Shown here: one piece after another, positions 34,010-42,277 of the stretch
Layout of the letters: the number at the start of each line of letters is the position of its first letter
Numbering within the stretch: position 1 is the stretch's first letter
Assembly (NCBI GenBank): GCA_946623145.1
Contig: CAMOQT010000003.1
Coordinates: forward strand, 1-42,630
DNA: 42,630 nt
From: an uncultured Azospirillum sp.
Lineage (GTDB): Bacteria > Pseudomonadota > Alphaproteobacteria > RF32 > CAG-239
Direction of reading: 5' to 3'
Made by a program: the position numbers and the translations under genes
Notes under the pieces: generated by a model
The model's database searches: none
Seen by the model: the letters and a program-made list of their open reading frames with translations, nothing else
Told to the model about the DNA's origin: nothing

Positions 34010-34099
34010 GGAAAGGTGGCAGAGCGGTTTAATGCAGCGGTCTTGAAAACCGTCGAGGGGGCGACCCCTCCCAGAGTTCGAATCTCTGCCTTTCCGCCA
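34010..34099 (+). tRNA. tRNA-Ser(UGA)
   Basis: A class II tRNA of 90 nt with CCA encoded. The acceptor stem GGAAAGG pairs with CCTTTCC. The anticodon loop is CTTGAAA, anticodon TGA at 34044-34046, reading UCN codons. A long variable arm (CGAGGGGGCGACCCCTC) and a T loop GTTCGAATC are present. The discriminator base is G and CCA follows at 34097-34099. A terminator follows directly. Confidence 0.97.
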
Positions 34100-34104
34100 A
34101 TTCT

Positions 34105-34133
34105 AAAAAAACACTCATAAAGAGTGTTTTTTA
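34105..34133. terminator. Terminator downstream of tRNA-Ser
   Basis: ACACTC (34111-34116) pairs with GAGTGT (34122-34127), extended by flanking A and T runs. It starts 6 bases after the tRNA CCA end. Confidence 0.9.
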
Positions 34134-34141
34134 TTTTTTCA

Positions 34142-34287
34142 CTCTGTTCCATAAAACATATTAAAAACACATCAAACAAAGCATTGCTACGCAATCTGTT
34201 CTGTGGATACCGGGTATGCAAAGTCCCGTAGGGCTTGGCTTCCGGCATGACAAAGAAAGAAAAAATACTATTTTTTATGGAACAGAG
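34142..34287. repeat. Putative repeat element bounded by 15-bp inverted repeats
   Basis: CTCTGTTCCATAAAA (34142-34156) and its exact complement (34273-34287) enclose 116 bases. Inside, 34201-34252 is clearly richer in GC than the surroundings. On the leftward strand it begins TGTCATGCCGG and ends CCGGTATCCACAG, the end pattern of the TGTCAT...ATCCA palindromic repeats widespread between alphaproteobacterial genes. It has no coding capacity. It fills the gap between the tRNA terminator and the kinase stop at 34290. A second copy was not seen in the window. Confidence 0.6.
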
Positions 34288-34289
34288 CG

Positions 34290-34991
34290 TTATTTTTTCA
34301 ATGTCAGGATAAATATACTTCCTTGATGCCATTTTGATTTTATATCAATTTTTATTTTCAAAATATCTGCTAACTCTTTTACGATTGCCAGCCCCAATCC
34401 CATTCCTTGCTCCTGATTTCGCGGACAACGATAAAAAGCCTTAAATAATTTACGACATTCCTCTTTTTTTAGGCCCCGCCCATCATCTTTTATAATTATT
34501 TTTATTTTATCAGGCAGTTCATACCATTTTAAGTTTATTTTTCTATGTGCATATTTTATCGCATTATGCAAAAGGTTACGAACGATTCTTTCCAGCAGAA
34601 CAACATCCGTTTTATAGGTTATCGCCTTTCCCGAATATGTAAATTTTATATTTTTATATACTGTTATTTCTTGGTATTCTTGAGCGATTCTTTTTAATAA
34701 CTTATCTAAAGAAAAAACTTTAGGCTTTTTTTTCAAGCCTCCGCTTTCCAATTGTGTTAATGACATTAAATTATCTAACCAAGCTTCTAATCCGGCAGCT
34801 GAGTTTTTAATTTTAGAAACCAAATCCGCTTGCTGACTATTCAAATTTTCTTCTTGCAATAAGGCAATCAGAATTTTCAGCGCTTGCAATGGTTGTTTTA
34901 TATCATGGGTTAACTCTGCGTAAAAATAGGCTCTTTTACATTCTATCTCCTCAAATAGCTGCATTTGGCGACGCAGTTGATGTATTTCCAT
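34290..34991 (-). CDS. Soluble histidine kinase without sensor domain
   Basis: A 233-residue protein made of only a dimerisation/phosphoacceptor domain and an ATPase domain. The H-box is ELTHDIKQPLQAL (H29). The N box is LLHNAIKYA, G1 is DDGRGLKKEE and G2 is GMGLGLAIVKELA. No membrane segment or PAS/GAF domain is present. No response regulator is adjacent, so it is an orphan. The ATG at 34991 has a GGAG only at a long distance (about 18 bases), so the true start may be slightly different. It lies between the repeat element and the terminator of the ABC operon. The signal and partner are unknown. Confidence 0.85.
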   Translation of the reverse strand: MEIHQLRRQMQLFEEIECKRAYFYAELTHDIKQPLQALKILIALLQEENLNSQQADLVSKIKNSAAGLEAWLDNLMSLTQLESGGLKKKPKVFSLDKLLKRIAQEYQEITVYKNIKFTYSGKAITYKTDVVLLERIVRNLLHNAIKYAHRKINLKWYELPDKIKIIIKDDGRGLKKEECRKLFKAFYRCPRNQEQGMGLGLAIVKELADILKIKIDIKSKWHQGSIFILTLKK

Positions 34992-35042
34992 TGCTTTTGT
35001 TATTTTTTTCTCCTATTCTTCTTATATAATTCCTTTATACAC

Positions 35043-35074
35043 AAAAAAAACCTTGCTTATCGCAAGGTTTTTTT
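35043..35074. terminator. Terminator of the Gld-type ABC operon
   Basis: CCTTGC (35051-35056) pairs with GCAAGG (35062-35067), with A8 before and T7 after. It lies 25 bases after the stop of the leftward DUF4340 gene and before the kinase gene. Confidence 0.9.
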
Positions 35075-35098
35075 GGGAATTTTTAATCCTGTTAATCG

Positions 35099-36034
35099 TT
35101 ATAATTTCATCATAAATAATATTTTACCCTCATCTTGAGGTAACTTAAACCACCAATTTTTAAATAAGAAAGAATTTGTCTCAACATAATCTTTAATTTT
35201 ATAGCTCGGTAATCTGGTCGTTGAAATATCTATTTTCAGCCAATATTCTTCATAATTACTGTATACACTTAAATCAACAACCAATCCCTCAAAGGTACTG
35301 ATATGGATTTTTTCGACGTACGGATATTTGCTTTCATCAAATTCTTGCGCCGATAAAACCTTTTCATACTGAAGATTCGTTAAAATATCGAAAATTTTAA
35401 CATATTCAAAACGATGATATGTACTTTTATTTTGGGCATAGAGGAAACTGTGTCCTCTTGTTTCCCTACTGATTGTAACATCTTGTTTACTAATAGAATT
35501 AACATCCACACCATCTACAAGATTATTATGTTGCGGTACCCATGAGATTACATTTTCCGGCAATTGTAATTTCCAAGTGGATATATAAATTTTATCATCT
35601 TTGGGATATTTTATGTAATGTTCATCTAGTTCTGAAGCGTTACTTACCATCGCTTCTCCCAATTTTTTATTACTTGCATCAAAAATTTTTATTGTTGTCC
35701 AAGTAAGATCGTTTTTCAGCTCCGGAGCTAAAAAATTCCCGATTTTAGCATTAGCTATTGCATTCATTAAACTCTGAATTTTGTGGAAATTAACATAATA
35801 GTTATCTGCTTCTTCAATACGCCAAACACTCTCATCCTCATATAATGTCAGTTTTTCTGAGGAATTCTCAATAATGATCTTTTTAATATTTTTGATATTA
35901 TCCGATGTCGTGAATATTAAATTACCGCGAAGATTTTCCATCAGTCGGGTATTGGCCGTATATAAACTGACAATCATACACAAAAATAATATAAGCGCTG
36001 CTATCCAAATTTTTTTCAGACTATTTATTATCAT
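35099..36034 (-). CDS. DUF4340-family protein
   Basis: A 311-residue protein with one N-terminal membrane segment (about 8-27) and an extracytoplasmic domain of repeated beta-rich units. The phrase IKKIIIENSSEKLTLYEDESVWRIEE is typical of DUF4340, which in many bacteria is the last gene of operons with an ABC ATPase, an ABC-2 permease and a GldG-like protein. It overlaps the GldG-like gene by 14 bases. The function is unknown; it is probably an assembly partner of that complex. Confidence 0.8.
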   Translation of the reverse strand: MIINSLKKIWIAALILFLCMIVSLYTANTRLMENLRGNLIFTTSDNIKNIKKIIIENSSEKLTLYEDESVWRIEEADNYYVNFHKIQSLMNAIANAKIGNFLAPELKNDLTWTTIKIFDASNKKLGEAMVSNASELDEHYIKYPKDDKIYISTWKLQLPENVISWVPQHNNLVDGVDVNSISKQDVTISRETRGHSFLYAQNKSTYHRFEYVKIFDILTNLQYEKVLSAQEFDESKYPYVEKIHISTFEGLVVDLSVYSNYEEYWLKIDISTTRLPSYKIKDYVETNSFLFKNWWFKLPQDEGKILFMMKL

Positions 36035-37862
36035 TAAATTTCTCCTGTATTTTATTCAGACTGCGCCGTGATATCCAACCATATACCCCAATCCAGGCTA
36101 ATAAAATTAGGAATGGAAAAGCGACAAGATTTATAAAAATGATGTTTTGCTTTTTGGAAGAAAAAGTATCTTTGATTTTATAGCTGTAATATTGAAGTTT
36201 TTTTTGTAATTCTTCTATCTTCTCTCTGATTTCACTGTCTCTAAGAGCTGTCATTGCGTTAAATGTTTCAAGTTTTTCTTCTATCAACACTCTTAAGTTA
36301 TTATGTTCTTCGATTAGTTGCTGTAATTCATTTTGCAACCGACTGATTTCAGATAAGTACTGCTCTGCTATTTTAGAATATATTGTACTCCCTAAACTTT
36401 CTTGTGTCATTTTAGTTTGAGATTTGTAAAGTGCGGCCATTTCAGCTTCATTATTGAACATTTCTACTGTTTTAAGAATCAACTGCCCATTGTCATTCAA
36501 ATTTGTCCCGTTCAACCACACATTATCTCTTATAAAATCACTATCTCCAATCACTAATATTTGTGCCGGTTGATTTGAATAAAACAAATAATTGTGTTCT
36601 TTAAAAGTAACAGCTTGTGGAATATTCGTGAAAGCGGAATGAAATTTTCCTTTTATCAAAGATCCTAAAATAAACTCTCTTTGTTCTTCTTTATAACTTT
36701 TTACAATATTTTGTTTATCTTTTAAATTATCGGAAAGATCATAAACGCCACCTTTTTCCAATTTAAGAATCGGAGTCACAATAAAATCATTATCATGATC
36801 CAATTCTTTTATTTCCGAGGCACTTCGCAATTGTATGTTTTTTATTTCCGAAGAGATTCCCTCAATTGGCATTATCGCTGATTTTGGTAGATTTATCCAT
36901 AATGGATATGGTGTTTGATACCATCCATTTTGACTGTCGCCCACAAATTCTTTCTGCCCATATTGTTGTGTGCCGACTACTGTATCTGCCAACTCTATAC
37001 CCCAGTTTTTCAGTAAACCGTTTATCTCATTGAGGTTATCATAGGTTAATTTATATTCCGGTTCCTCAATGTATGTATCTAACAACATAATCAGTTTGCC
37101 TCCGCGCAAAACATACTGATCTAAGGCAAACATCAAAGATATTGGCATTTTAGGTGGAGCAACAACAATTAATGTATCAATACTTTCTGAGATATCACTA
37201 ATATTCATTGGCAATTCGACAAGGTTATATCTGGCTGCAAGTTCATCTAAAAAGGCATATCGTTCAATTTCTTGTCCATATGTTCTTTTGATTATTCTGT
37301 GAATCGGACTAATTAATCCTACTGTTTTGTGTCGTGTTTCATTAAATTTTGTGAGAACGGATGTAATATCTTTTTCTAACCAGAAATCTCTATCCATACT
37401 AAAATCAGAAATAACTTCTTTTTTGCCGTCCGCATCACTAAATAATACGCCAAAATATGAATTTGTCTGTCCCGTCAAAGATGGAATAGGCGCTATTCCT
37501 TCTTTTTGAGCTTCGCTTTCAATATCTGAATATGGTTTTGGATTTTTTAATGCAATAAACATCTTATCCTGGTTGCATTGCTGATATTGCTGTAAAAAGC
37601 GAATAACATATTCCGCATATTTTGCATAAACAGGATTTTCTTGGGCCATATCAGCTGAATAATAAATTGTTATATAGAGTGGTTGAATTAATTTTTGTGT
37701 CTGTTCGCAACTGAATTTTGATAACGAATATTTTTTATTTTCCGTTAAATCCCAAACCATTCGACCGCCTTGCATGCGTGAAAGAGTATTCATTGCTATT
37801 ATGCATACGGCTATCCCTATTAATAAAAACGCAAGATAATATTTTTTGATGCTTTTATTCAT
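36021..37862 (-). CDS. GldG-like ABC-complex subunit
   Basis: A 613-residue protein with an N-terminal membrane segment (about 9-26), a large extracytoplasmic part and a C-terminal membrane segment (about 572-592). DLTENKKYSLSKFS is the start signature of the GldG/ABC-type uncharacterised domain, and VLRGGKLIMLLDTYIEE matches its middle. A coiled coil at about 495-560 (EISRLQNELQQLIEEHNNL) precedes the last membrane segment. In Bacteroidetes, GldA-F-G support gliding; in proteobacteria the role is unknown. Confidence 0.83.
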   Translation of the reverse strand: MNKSIKKYYLAFLLIGIAVCIIAMNTLSRMQGGRMVWDLTENKKYSLSKFSCEQTQKLIQPLYITIYYSADMAQENPVYAKYAEYVIRFLQQYQQCNQDKMFIALKNPKPYSDIESEAQKEGIAPIPSLTGQTNSYFGVLFSDADGKKEVISDFSMDRDFWLEKDITSVLTKFNETRHKTVGLISPIHRIIKRTYGQEIERYAFLDELAARYNLVELPMNISDISESIDTLIVVAPPKMPISLMFALDQYVLRGGKLIMLLDTYIEEPEYKLTYDNLNEINGLLKNWGIELADTVVGTQQYGQKEFVGDSQNGWYQTPYPLWINLPKSAIMPIEGISSEIKNIQLRSASEIKELDHDNDFIVTPILKLEKGGVYDLSDNLKDKQNIVKSYKEEQREFILGSLIKGKFHSAFTNIPQAVTFKEHNYLFYSNQPAQILVIGDSDFIRDNVWLNGTNLNDNGQLILKTVEMFNNEAEMAALYKSQTKMTQESLGSTIYSKIAEQYLSEISRLQNELQQLIEEHNNLRVLIEEKLETFNAMTALRDSEIREKIEELQKKLQYYSYKIKDTFSSKKQNIIFINLVAFPFLILLAWIGVYGWISRRSLNKIQEKFNDNK

Positions 37863-37871
37863 TTTTTTCTC

Positions 37872-38603
37872 CTATCCTTTACGCCAACCGATGATTATTA
37901 TGTTTAACCAAAGAGAGAAAAAGATGATTCCTCCAAAATAAACAATTGTTTCTATTCCCATTTGCCCTTGTATCATCTGCTGATAGTATTCGCTAAAATT
38001 CAGGACACCATCCAATCTCGATTTCAGCATCGGAAATAGATTTTTGAAATAATAAAGAATCGCGTTAAAATTGACATTTTGCCAAACCCATCCGCCCAGA
38101 ACCGTCGTTAAATATGCAATAATAACATTGCTATTGCACGCAGAAATCAAGCACCCTAATGCGCAAAATGCCCCCATAACTATAATTTCAGCGATATATG
38201 CCGCACAAACATTTTCGAGATCTAACGGAATTAAAAAATTGCTATATACAGCAAAAGGTATCGTCATCAATAACATTAAAACAGAAAAAGACCATGCCGC
38301 CAAAAATTTACCAAGCACTAATTTTTTATAACTAACAGGTTGGGTAAGTAAAAACTCAAGCGTTCCATATCTTTTTTCTTCTGCCCAAACTTTCATTGTA
38401 ACTGCTGGTAATAAAATATTTAAGATATTCGGCTGATAAATAAAAAATGAAATAAGATTTCTATTATTATACTCAAAAAAATAAGCGGAATAAAAAACAG
38501 CCCCCATTGATATAAGCAGATATACACCCAATAAAATATAGGCCATATAACTTTTGAAATATCCGTGTATTTCTTTTGATGCAATTGTTAAAACAACACT
38601 CAT
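37872..38603 (-). CDS. ABC-2-type permease (GldF-like)
   Basis: A 243-residue inner membrane protein with about six membrane segments. MKVWAEEKRYGTLEFLLTQPVS is the conserved cytoplasmic motif of ABC-2 permeases. It starts 4 bases before the stop of the ATPase gene, so the two are translationally coupled. With the ATPase it would form an exporter; the substrate is unknown. Confidence 0.88.
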   Translation of the reverse strand: MSVVLTIASKEIHGYFKSYMAYILLGVYLLISMGAVFYSAYFFEYNNRNLISFFIYQPNILNILLPAVTMKVWAEEKRYGTLEFLLTQPVSYKKLVLGKFLAAWSFSVLMLLMTIPFAVYSNFLIPLDLENVCAAYIAEIIVMGAFCALGCLISACNSNVIIAYLTTVLGGWVWQNVNFNAILYYFKNLFPMLKSRLDGVLNFSEYYQQMIQGQMGIETIVYFGGIIFFSLWLNIIIIGWRKG

Positions 38604-39319
38604 TGCATATCTCCTTTTGTCAGCAGGCGGAATGCAGTATCAAGGTTATTATCCGGAGCTGCTTTCTTTAGTTCTTCAGGAACGCCGTCCCAAACCAATT
38701 TTCCTTTATTTATCAGTATTACTCTGTCGGCAATAGCTTCTACTTCTTCCATAATGTGGCTTGAAATAATAACTAAACGGTCTTTTGCGTATTCTTTAAT
38801 AAATTGATGAATTTCATGTTTTTGGTTAGGATCAAGACCTTCTGTCGGTTCATCTAAGATTAGAATCTCAGGATTGTGAATTAAAGCTCCAGCAATTCCT
38901 ACTCTGCGACGAAACCCTTTTGATAAGGTGTCTATTTTTTGTGTTAAAACTTCTGTTAATTGTAATTTATCCACAACAACTCTTAAGTGTTGGTCAAATT
39001 CATCTCCGTTCATTTGCCACAAGCCGGCAACATATTTAACATACTCATAAACATTCATTTCAGGATAAAGCGGGCTGTTTTCCGGAACATATCCCATATA
39101 TAAAAGCGAGCTTCTATCAACTTGGACATCTTTTCCCTCAATCAAAACCTCTCCCGTTGTCGGTTTTATATATCCGCTTAAAAGCTTTATGAGCGTACTT
39201 TTCCCTGCGCCGTTCGGACCCACCAAAAATACAATTTCATCTTTGGGTAGAATCATACTTATATCTTGCAATGCTTTGATTGTTTTATATGTCTTTGAAA
39301 GATGTTTAATTTCTATCAT
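38600..39319 (-). CDS. ABC transporter ATPase (GldA-like)
   Basis: A 239-residue ATPase. Walker A is GPNGAGKST (34-42), the signature-like stretch is LSKGFRRRVGIAGAL, Walker B is EILILDEPTEGLDP and the switch is ISSHIMEE. GYVPENSPLYPEMNVYEYV is the Q-loop region usual for ABC-2/Gld exporters. It is the first gene of a four-gene leftward operon and divergent from the MlaD-like genes. Confidence 0.92.
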   Translation of the reverse strand: MIEIKHLSKTYKTIKALQDISMILPKDEIVFLVGPNGAGKSTLIKLLSGYIKPTTGEVLIEGKDVQVDRSSLLYMGYVPENSPLYPEMNVYEYVKYVAGLWQMNGDEFDQHLRVVVDKLQLTEVLTQKIDTLSKGFRRRVGIAGALIHNPEILILDEPTEGLDPNQKHEIHQFIKEYAKDRLVIISSHIMEEVEAIADRVILINKGKLVWDGVPEELKKAAPDNNLDTAFRLLTKGDMQ

Positions 39320-39467
39320 ATTTTTGCCTTATTTATAAGTTTATGCTTTTTAGTTTAACAGGACTTTCTTAAATTTTCACAAATATTTTTATTTTATAAT
39401 TTGTGGATGACAAACGCATAAATTTAGTCTATGTATATAATGATTATAAATTCGCGGAGATATAAAA

Positions 39468-39992
39468 GTGGAAGAGACTTATACAAAGGAAGAAGCAAAA
39501 TCTCTTAAAGTGGGAATCGCTATTGCACTTGTTGTTGCAGCTATTTTTGCATTTAATTATTCAACTAAAGCAAAGATTGAGCACGCGGATGACAGCGTTT
39601 ATTATCCTTTACATGCGCGCTTTGGTCGCACGGATGGTTTAATGCTCGGGGATGCCGTTCGCTTATCCGGCGTTGATGTCGGTCGTGTCGTTGATGCTCG
39701 CTTAGATGAGCATTTTAATGCTGTTTTGACATTGGATATTAAAGAAGGCATTCAAATTCCTACAGACAGCAGTGCTGCCATTGTCAGTTCGGGTATTATG
39801 AGTGGAAAATATATTGAAATTGAGCCCGGCGGAGATGAAGAATATTTAAAGGCAAATGACGAATTTGCCTATACTCAAGATGCTATGGTCATTGAAGAAC
39901 TTATCGACAGAATTATTAGTATCGGCAAGGCAAACAGATCAAAAAGTCAAGTTAAAAAAATTGAAAAAGCTGAACAAGAATTTATGAATTAA
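39468..39992 (+). CDS. MlaD-like MCE-domain protein (copy 1)
   Basis: A 174-residue protein with one membrane segment (about 13-29) and one MCE domain (about 45-118). LMLGDAVRLSGVDVGRV and SSGIMSGKYIEIEPGG match MlaD, the substrate-binding ring subunit of phospholipid transporters. The start is GTG at 39468 with GGAGA 8 bases upstream. No MlaE permease or MlaF ATPase gene is adjacent. The C-terminus carries a short basic tail after the MCE domain. Confidence 0.9.
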   Translation: MEETYTKEEAKSLKVGIAIALVVAAIFAFNYSTKAKIEHADDSVYYPLHARFGRTDGLMLGDAVRLSGVDVGRVVDARLDEHFNAVLTLDIKEGIQIPTDSSAAIVSSGIMSGKYIEIEPGGDEEYLKANDEFAYTQDAMVIEELIDRIISIGKANRSKSQVKKIEKAEQEFMN

Positions 39993-40003
39993 AGGAGAGT
40001 ATT

Positions 40004-40462
40004 ATGAATAAAAAACCTGTTGAAACTATTATGGGCATTATCGTTATTTTGATTGCTGCTTTATTCTTGTTCTTTGCTTATCGTGTTTCTGATTTGCAAG
40101 TTGTTAAAGGATACACTGTTTCAGCTCATTTCTTAAAGGTTGGCGGATTAACTATTGGTTCTGATGTTCGAATTAATGGTATTAAAGTCGGTACAGTTGT
40201 CAGTCAAAAATTGAATCCGGAAGATTATGTTGCTGAGATTAAAATGAGCTTAGCACCTGATTTAAAACTTCCTAAAGACAGTGTCGCTGTTATTGCCAGT
40301 TCCGGATTGATGGGAAATAAATTTATTAAAATCGAACCAGGACAAAGTAAAGAAATTTTGGCTGACGGCGATGAAATTACTCATACAAAAGACTTTAAGA
40401 CTTTAGAAGATATGGTCGGTGAAATTATTTTTATGGTGACCGATAATGGGGATAAAAAATAG
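40004..40462 (+). CDS. mlaD: MlaD-like MCE-domain protein (copy 2)
   Basis: A 152-residue protein with a membrane segment (about 9-27) and an MCE domain. GGLTIGSDVRINGIKVGTVV and ASSGLMGNKFIKIEPGQSKEIL match MlaD closely; the length is also standard. It has AAGGAGAG upstream, lies 11 bases after copy 1, and its end overlaps the DUF2155 gene by 17 bases. In alphaproteobacteria this position upstream of DUF2155 is usual for the mlaD gene. The pair may form mixed rings. Confidence 0.92.
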   Translation: MNKKPVETIMGIIVILIAALFLFFAYRVSDLQVVKGYTVSAHFLKVGGLTIGSDVRINGIKVGTVVSQKLNPEDYVAEIKMSLAPDLKLPKDSVAVIASSGLMGNKFIKIEPGQSKEILADGDEITHTKDFKTLEDMVGEIIFMVTDNGDKK

Positions 40463-41345
40463 TCTGAAAAAGTTAAGTTCTGTTGGTTTATATTTGGCAT
40501 CCGCATCTATTGCCAACGCTGCTAATTTGCCTATGAACACGGCACAAATGCAGGCTTTAGATAAAATAACTGGACAAATGAGTGTTATTGAAGTTCCGGT
40601 TAACGGAGAGGTTAAGTTTGGAAGTTTTTCAGTCGTCGTGCGTGACTGCCAATCAACACCTCCTGAAGAAGTTCCTGAAAACTATGCCTTTATTGATGTT
40701 GCTGACACCGATAGAGATGGTCATGTTTTTAATATTTTTAAGGGCTGGATGGTATCTTCTTCGCCCTCTCTTAACTCTGTTGAACACCCGATTTATGATG
40801 TCTGGTTATTAAAGTGCCATAATACAAAAATAGATACAGCAAAGCTTTTGTCCTCTCAACAATTAGCTGAGCGTGATAATCTGGAAAAATTCAAAGCACA
40901 AGATTTATCAAAAGAAGCAAAAATAGCTATTCAGGCTGCTGAACAGCAGGCTAAACAAGAGGAAGAGGCTAAAGCCGCTTTAGAAGAACAAGATAAAAAG
41001 AAAGAAGAAGAAAAGGAATTACACGCTCGTCAATTGGAAATAGAGAAAGAAATTCAAAATTCAGAACAGCAGGCGATTATTGACAGTTCTGATACTGATG
41101 GAGAAGGACCTGTTTCACTCTTGAATATCGGACAAAAAGAGTTTGATGAGCCTTCAAAAAATTCTTCGGCAACAGAACTTATGACAGAGCCTCAGAATCT
41201 TTCTCAGCCTTCTGCTGCAGTTGTAACAGATGTAACGGATGGTTTAGTGGTAATTGAAGATACACACCATGAAACTATTGACCAACCGCTTGATATCCCT
41301 GCTGATGTTGAAGAAATTTTGCCGCAAACACAATCTCAGGAATAA
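40446..41345 (+). CDS. DUF2155 periplasmic protein with charged coiled-coil extension
   Basis: A 299-residue protein with a signal peptide (cleavage near residue 26, ANA-ANL). Residues about 30-120 are DUF2155: LDKITGQMSVIEVPV, FGSFSVVVRDCQSTPPEE and FKGWMVSSSPSLNSVEHPIYDVWLLKC. This domain is an alphaproteobacterial marker. Residues about 135-210 form a long Glu/Lys/Ala coiled coil, and the tail to 299 is acidic and low in complexity. The usual DUF2155 protein is about 120-170 residues, so about 130 residues are extra. It is translationally coupled to mlaD. Confidence 0.87.
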   Translation: MGIKNSLKKLSSVGLYLASASIANAANLPMNTAQMQALDKITGQMSVIEVPVNGEVKFGSFSVVVRDCQSTPPEEVPENYAFIDVADTDRDGHVFNIFKGWMVSSSPSLNSVEHPIYDVWLLKCHNTKIDTAKLLSSQQLAERDNLEKFKAQDLSKEAKIAIQAAEQQAKQEEEAKAALEEQDKKKEEEKELHARQLEIEKEIQNSEQQAIIDSSDTDGEGPVSLLNIGQKEFDEPSKNSSATELMTEPQNLSQPSAAVVTDVTDGLVVIEDTHHETIDQPLDIPADVEEILPQTQSQE

Positions 41346-41349
41346 ATAT

Positions 41350-42276
41350 ATGAGCTCTCAAGATATTGATGTCAGTTTTGTTATGACTGTCTATAATAAG
41401 GAATATTATTTACCTTCTGTTTTGAAGGCTTTGCTTAATCAAAGCGGTGTAAAGAATCCGGAATATATTTTCGTAGATGATGTTTCTTCTGATCGTTCAA
41501 TTGAGATTATTCGTGAGGCCACTAAAGGGGTACCTAACGTTCAAATCGTTGTTAATGAGAAAAATCAAGGTATCAGCCGCAATACAAATAAAGCTATTGC
41601 TTTGGCTCATGGTGAATATACGCGATTGCTAGATTCCGATGATATTTTTCCGCTTGATTCAACCGAAATTTTGCTTGATTTAGCGAAATCTAATCATGCT
41701 GATATGGTTTATGGCTGTTTTACAAAAACAGGAGAAGAGCCTGAAGAATTAACGAATCGCAAGACCGGAGATTTTACCTATAAATATTATCCTGATGCTT
41801 TAGACGGAGTTTTGCATAATCGGTTTATTCGGATGGGACAGCTGATTAAAACATCGGTTTTACAGACTTCCGGTGGAGCTGATGAGCGTGTTTTCATTCA
41901 GGACGAATCTTTACCGTTGCGGGTTGCTATGAAGGCTCAGGGAGCTATTAAAATGTCCGCGAATGTAGTTTTGGTTCCTAAGGAAAAGGGAAATTTTTCA
42001 GGCAATAAACTGCAACTTGATAATGACCGCTTTATGGCTTACTATTTCGCTCTTGCCGATAATAAGGATACTCTCCCAAAAGATAAAAAGGCTTTGATGT
42101 ATAAAAGAGCCGTTTCTGCTTATTGGAAAATGGTTAAGAAGACGCACAAGTTTCCGTATCTTCATTGGGGATTTGGTAAATATCTTTATGTTCGATTGTT
42201 TAAACCGCAACCGCACTTTTATACTTTACAAAAAATGTATGGGCGGTTTATGGGGCTTGAGAATATTCGCCGCTAA
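41350..42276 (+). CDS. Family 2 glycosyltransferase
   Basis: A 308-residue GT-A fold transferase. VSFVMTVYNKEYYLPSVLKALLNQ opens the domain, FVDDVSSDRS follows, and the metal-binding DSDD lies at 95-98 (TRLLDSDDIFP). The likely catalytic region is FIQDESLPLR. It is soluble and probably adds sugar to a cell-surface glycan. The ATG at 41350 is preferred because it opens the conserved fold and follows the DUF2155 stop by 4 bases; an upstream in-frame ATG at 41254 lies inside DUF2155. Confidence 0.9.
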   Translation: MSSQDIDVSFVMTVYNKEYYLPSVLKALLNQSGVKNPEYIFVDDVSSDRSIEIIREATKGVPNVQIVVNEKNQGISRNTNKAIALAHGEYTRLLDSDDIFPLDSTEILLDLAKSNHADMVYGCFTKTGEEPEELTNRKTGDFTYKYYPDALDGVLHNRFIRMGQLIKTSVLQTSGGADERVFIQDESLPLRVAMKAQGAIKMSANVVLVPKEKGNFSGNKLQLDNDRFMAYYFALADNKDTLPKDKKALMYKRAVSAYWKMVKKTHKFPYLHWGFGKYLYVRLFKPQPHFYTLQKMYGRFMGLENIRR

Positions 42277-42277
42277 T

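Noticed and set aside
33922-34332. Open frame of 136 codons on the leftward strand
   Set aside because: It runs straight through tRNA-Ser, its terminator and the repeat element, and overlaps the kinase gene. Not a gene.
41254-41349. N-terminal extension of the glycosyltransferase from the upstream ATG
   Set aside because: It overlaps DUF2155 in another frame and adds basic residues before the conserved start; the ATG at 41350 fits better.
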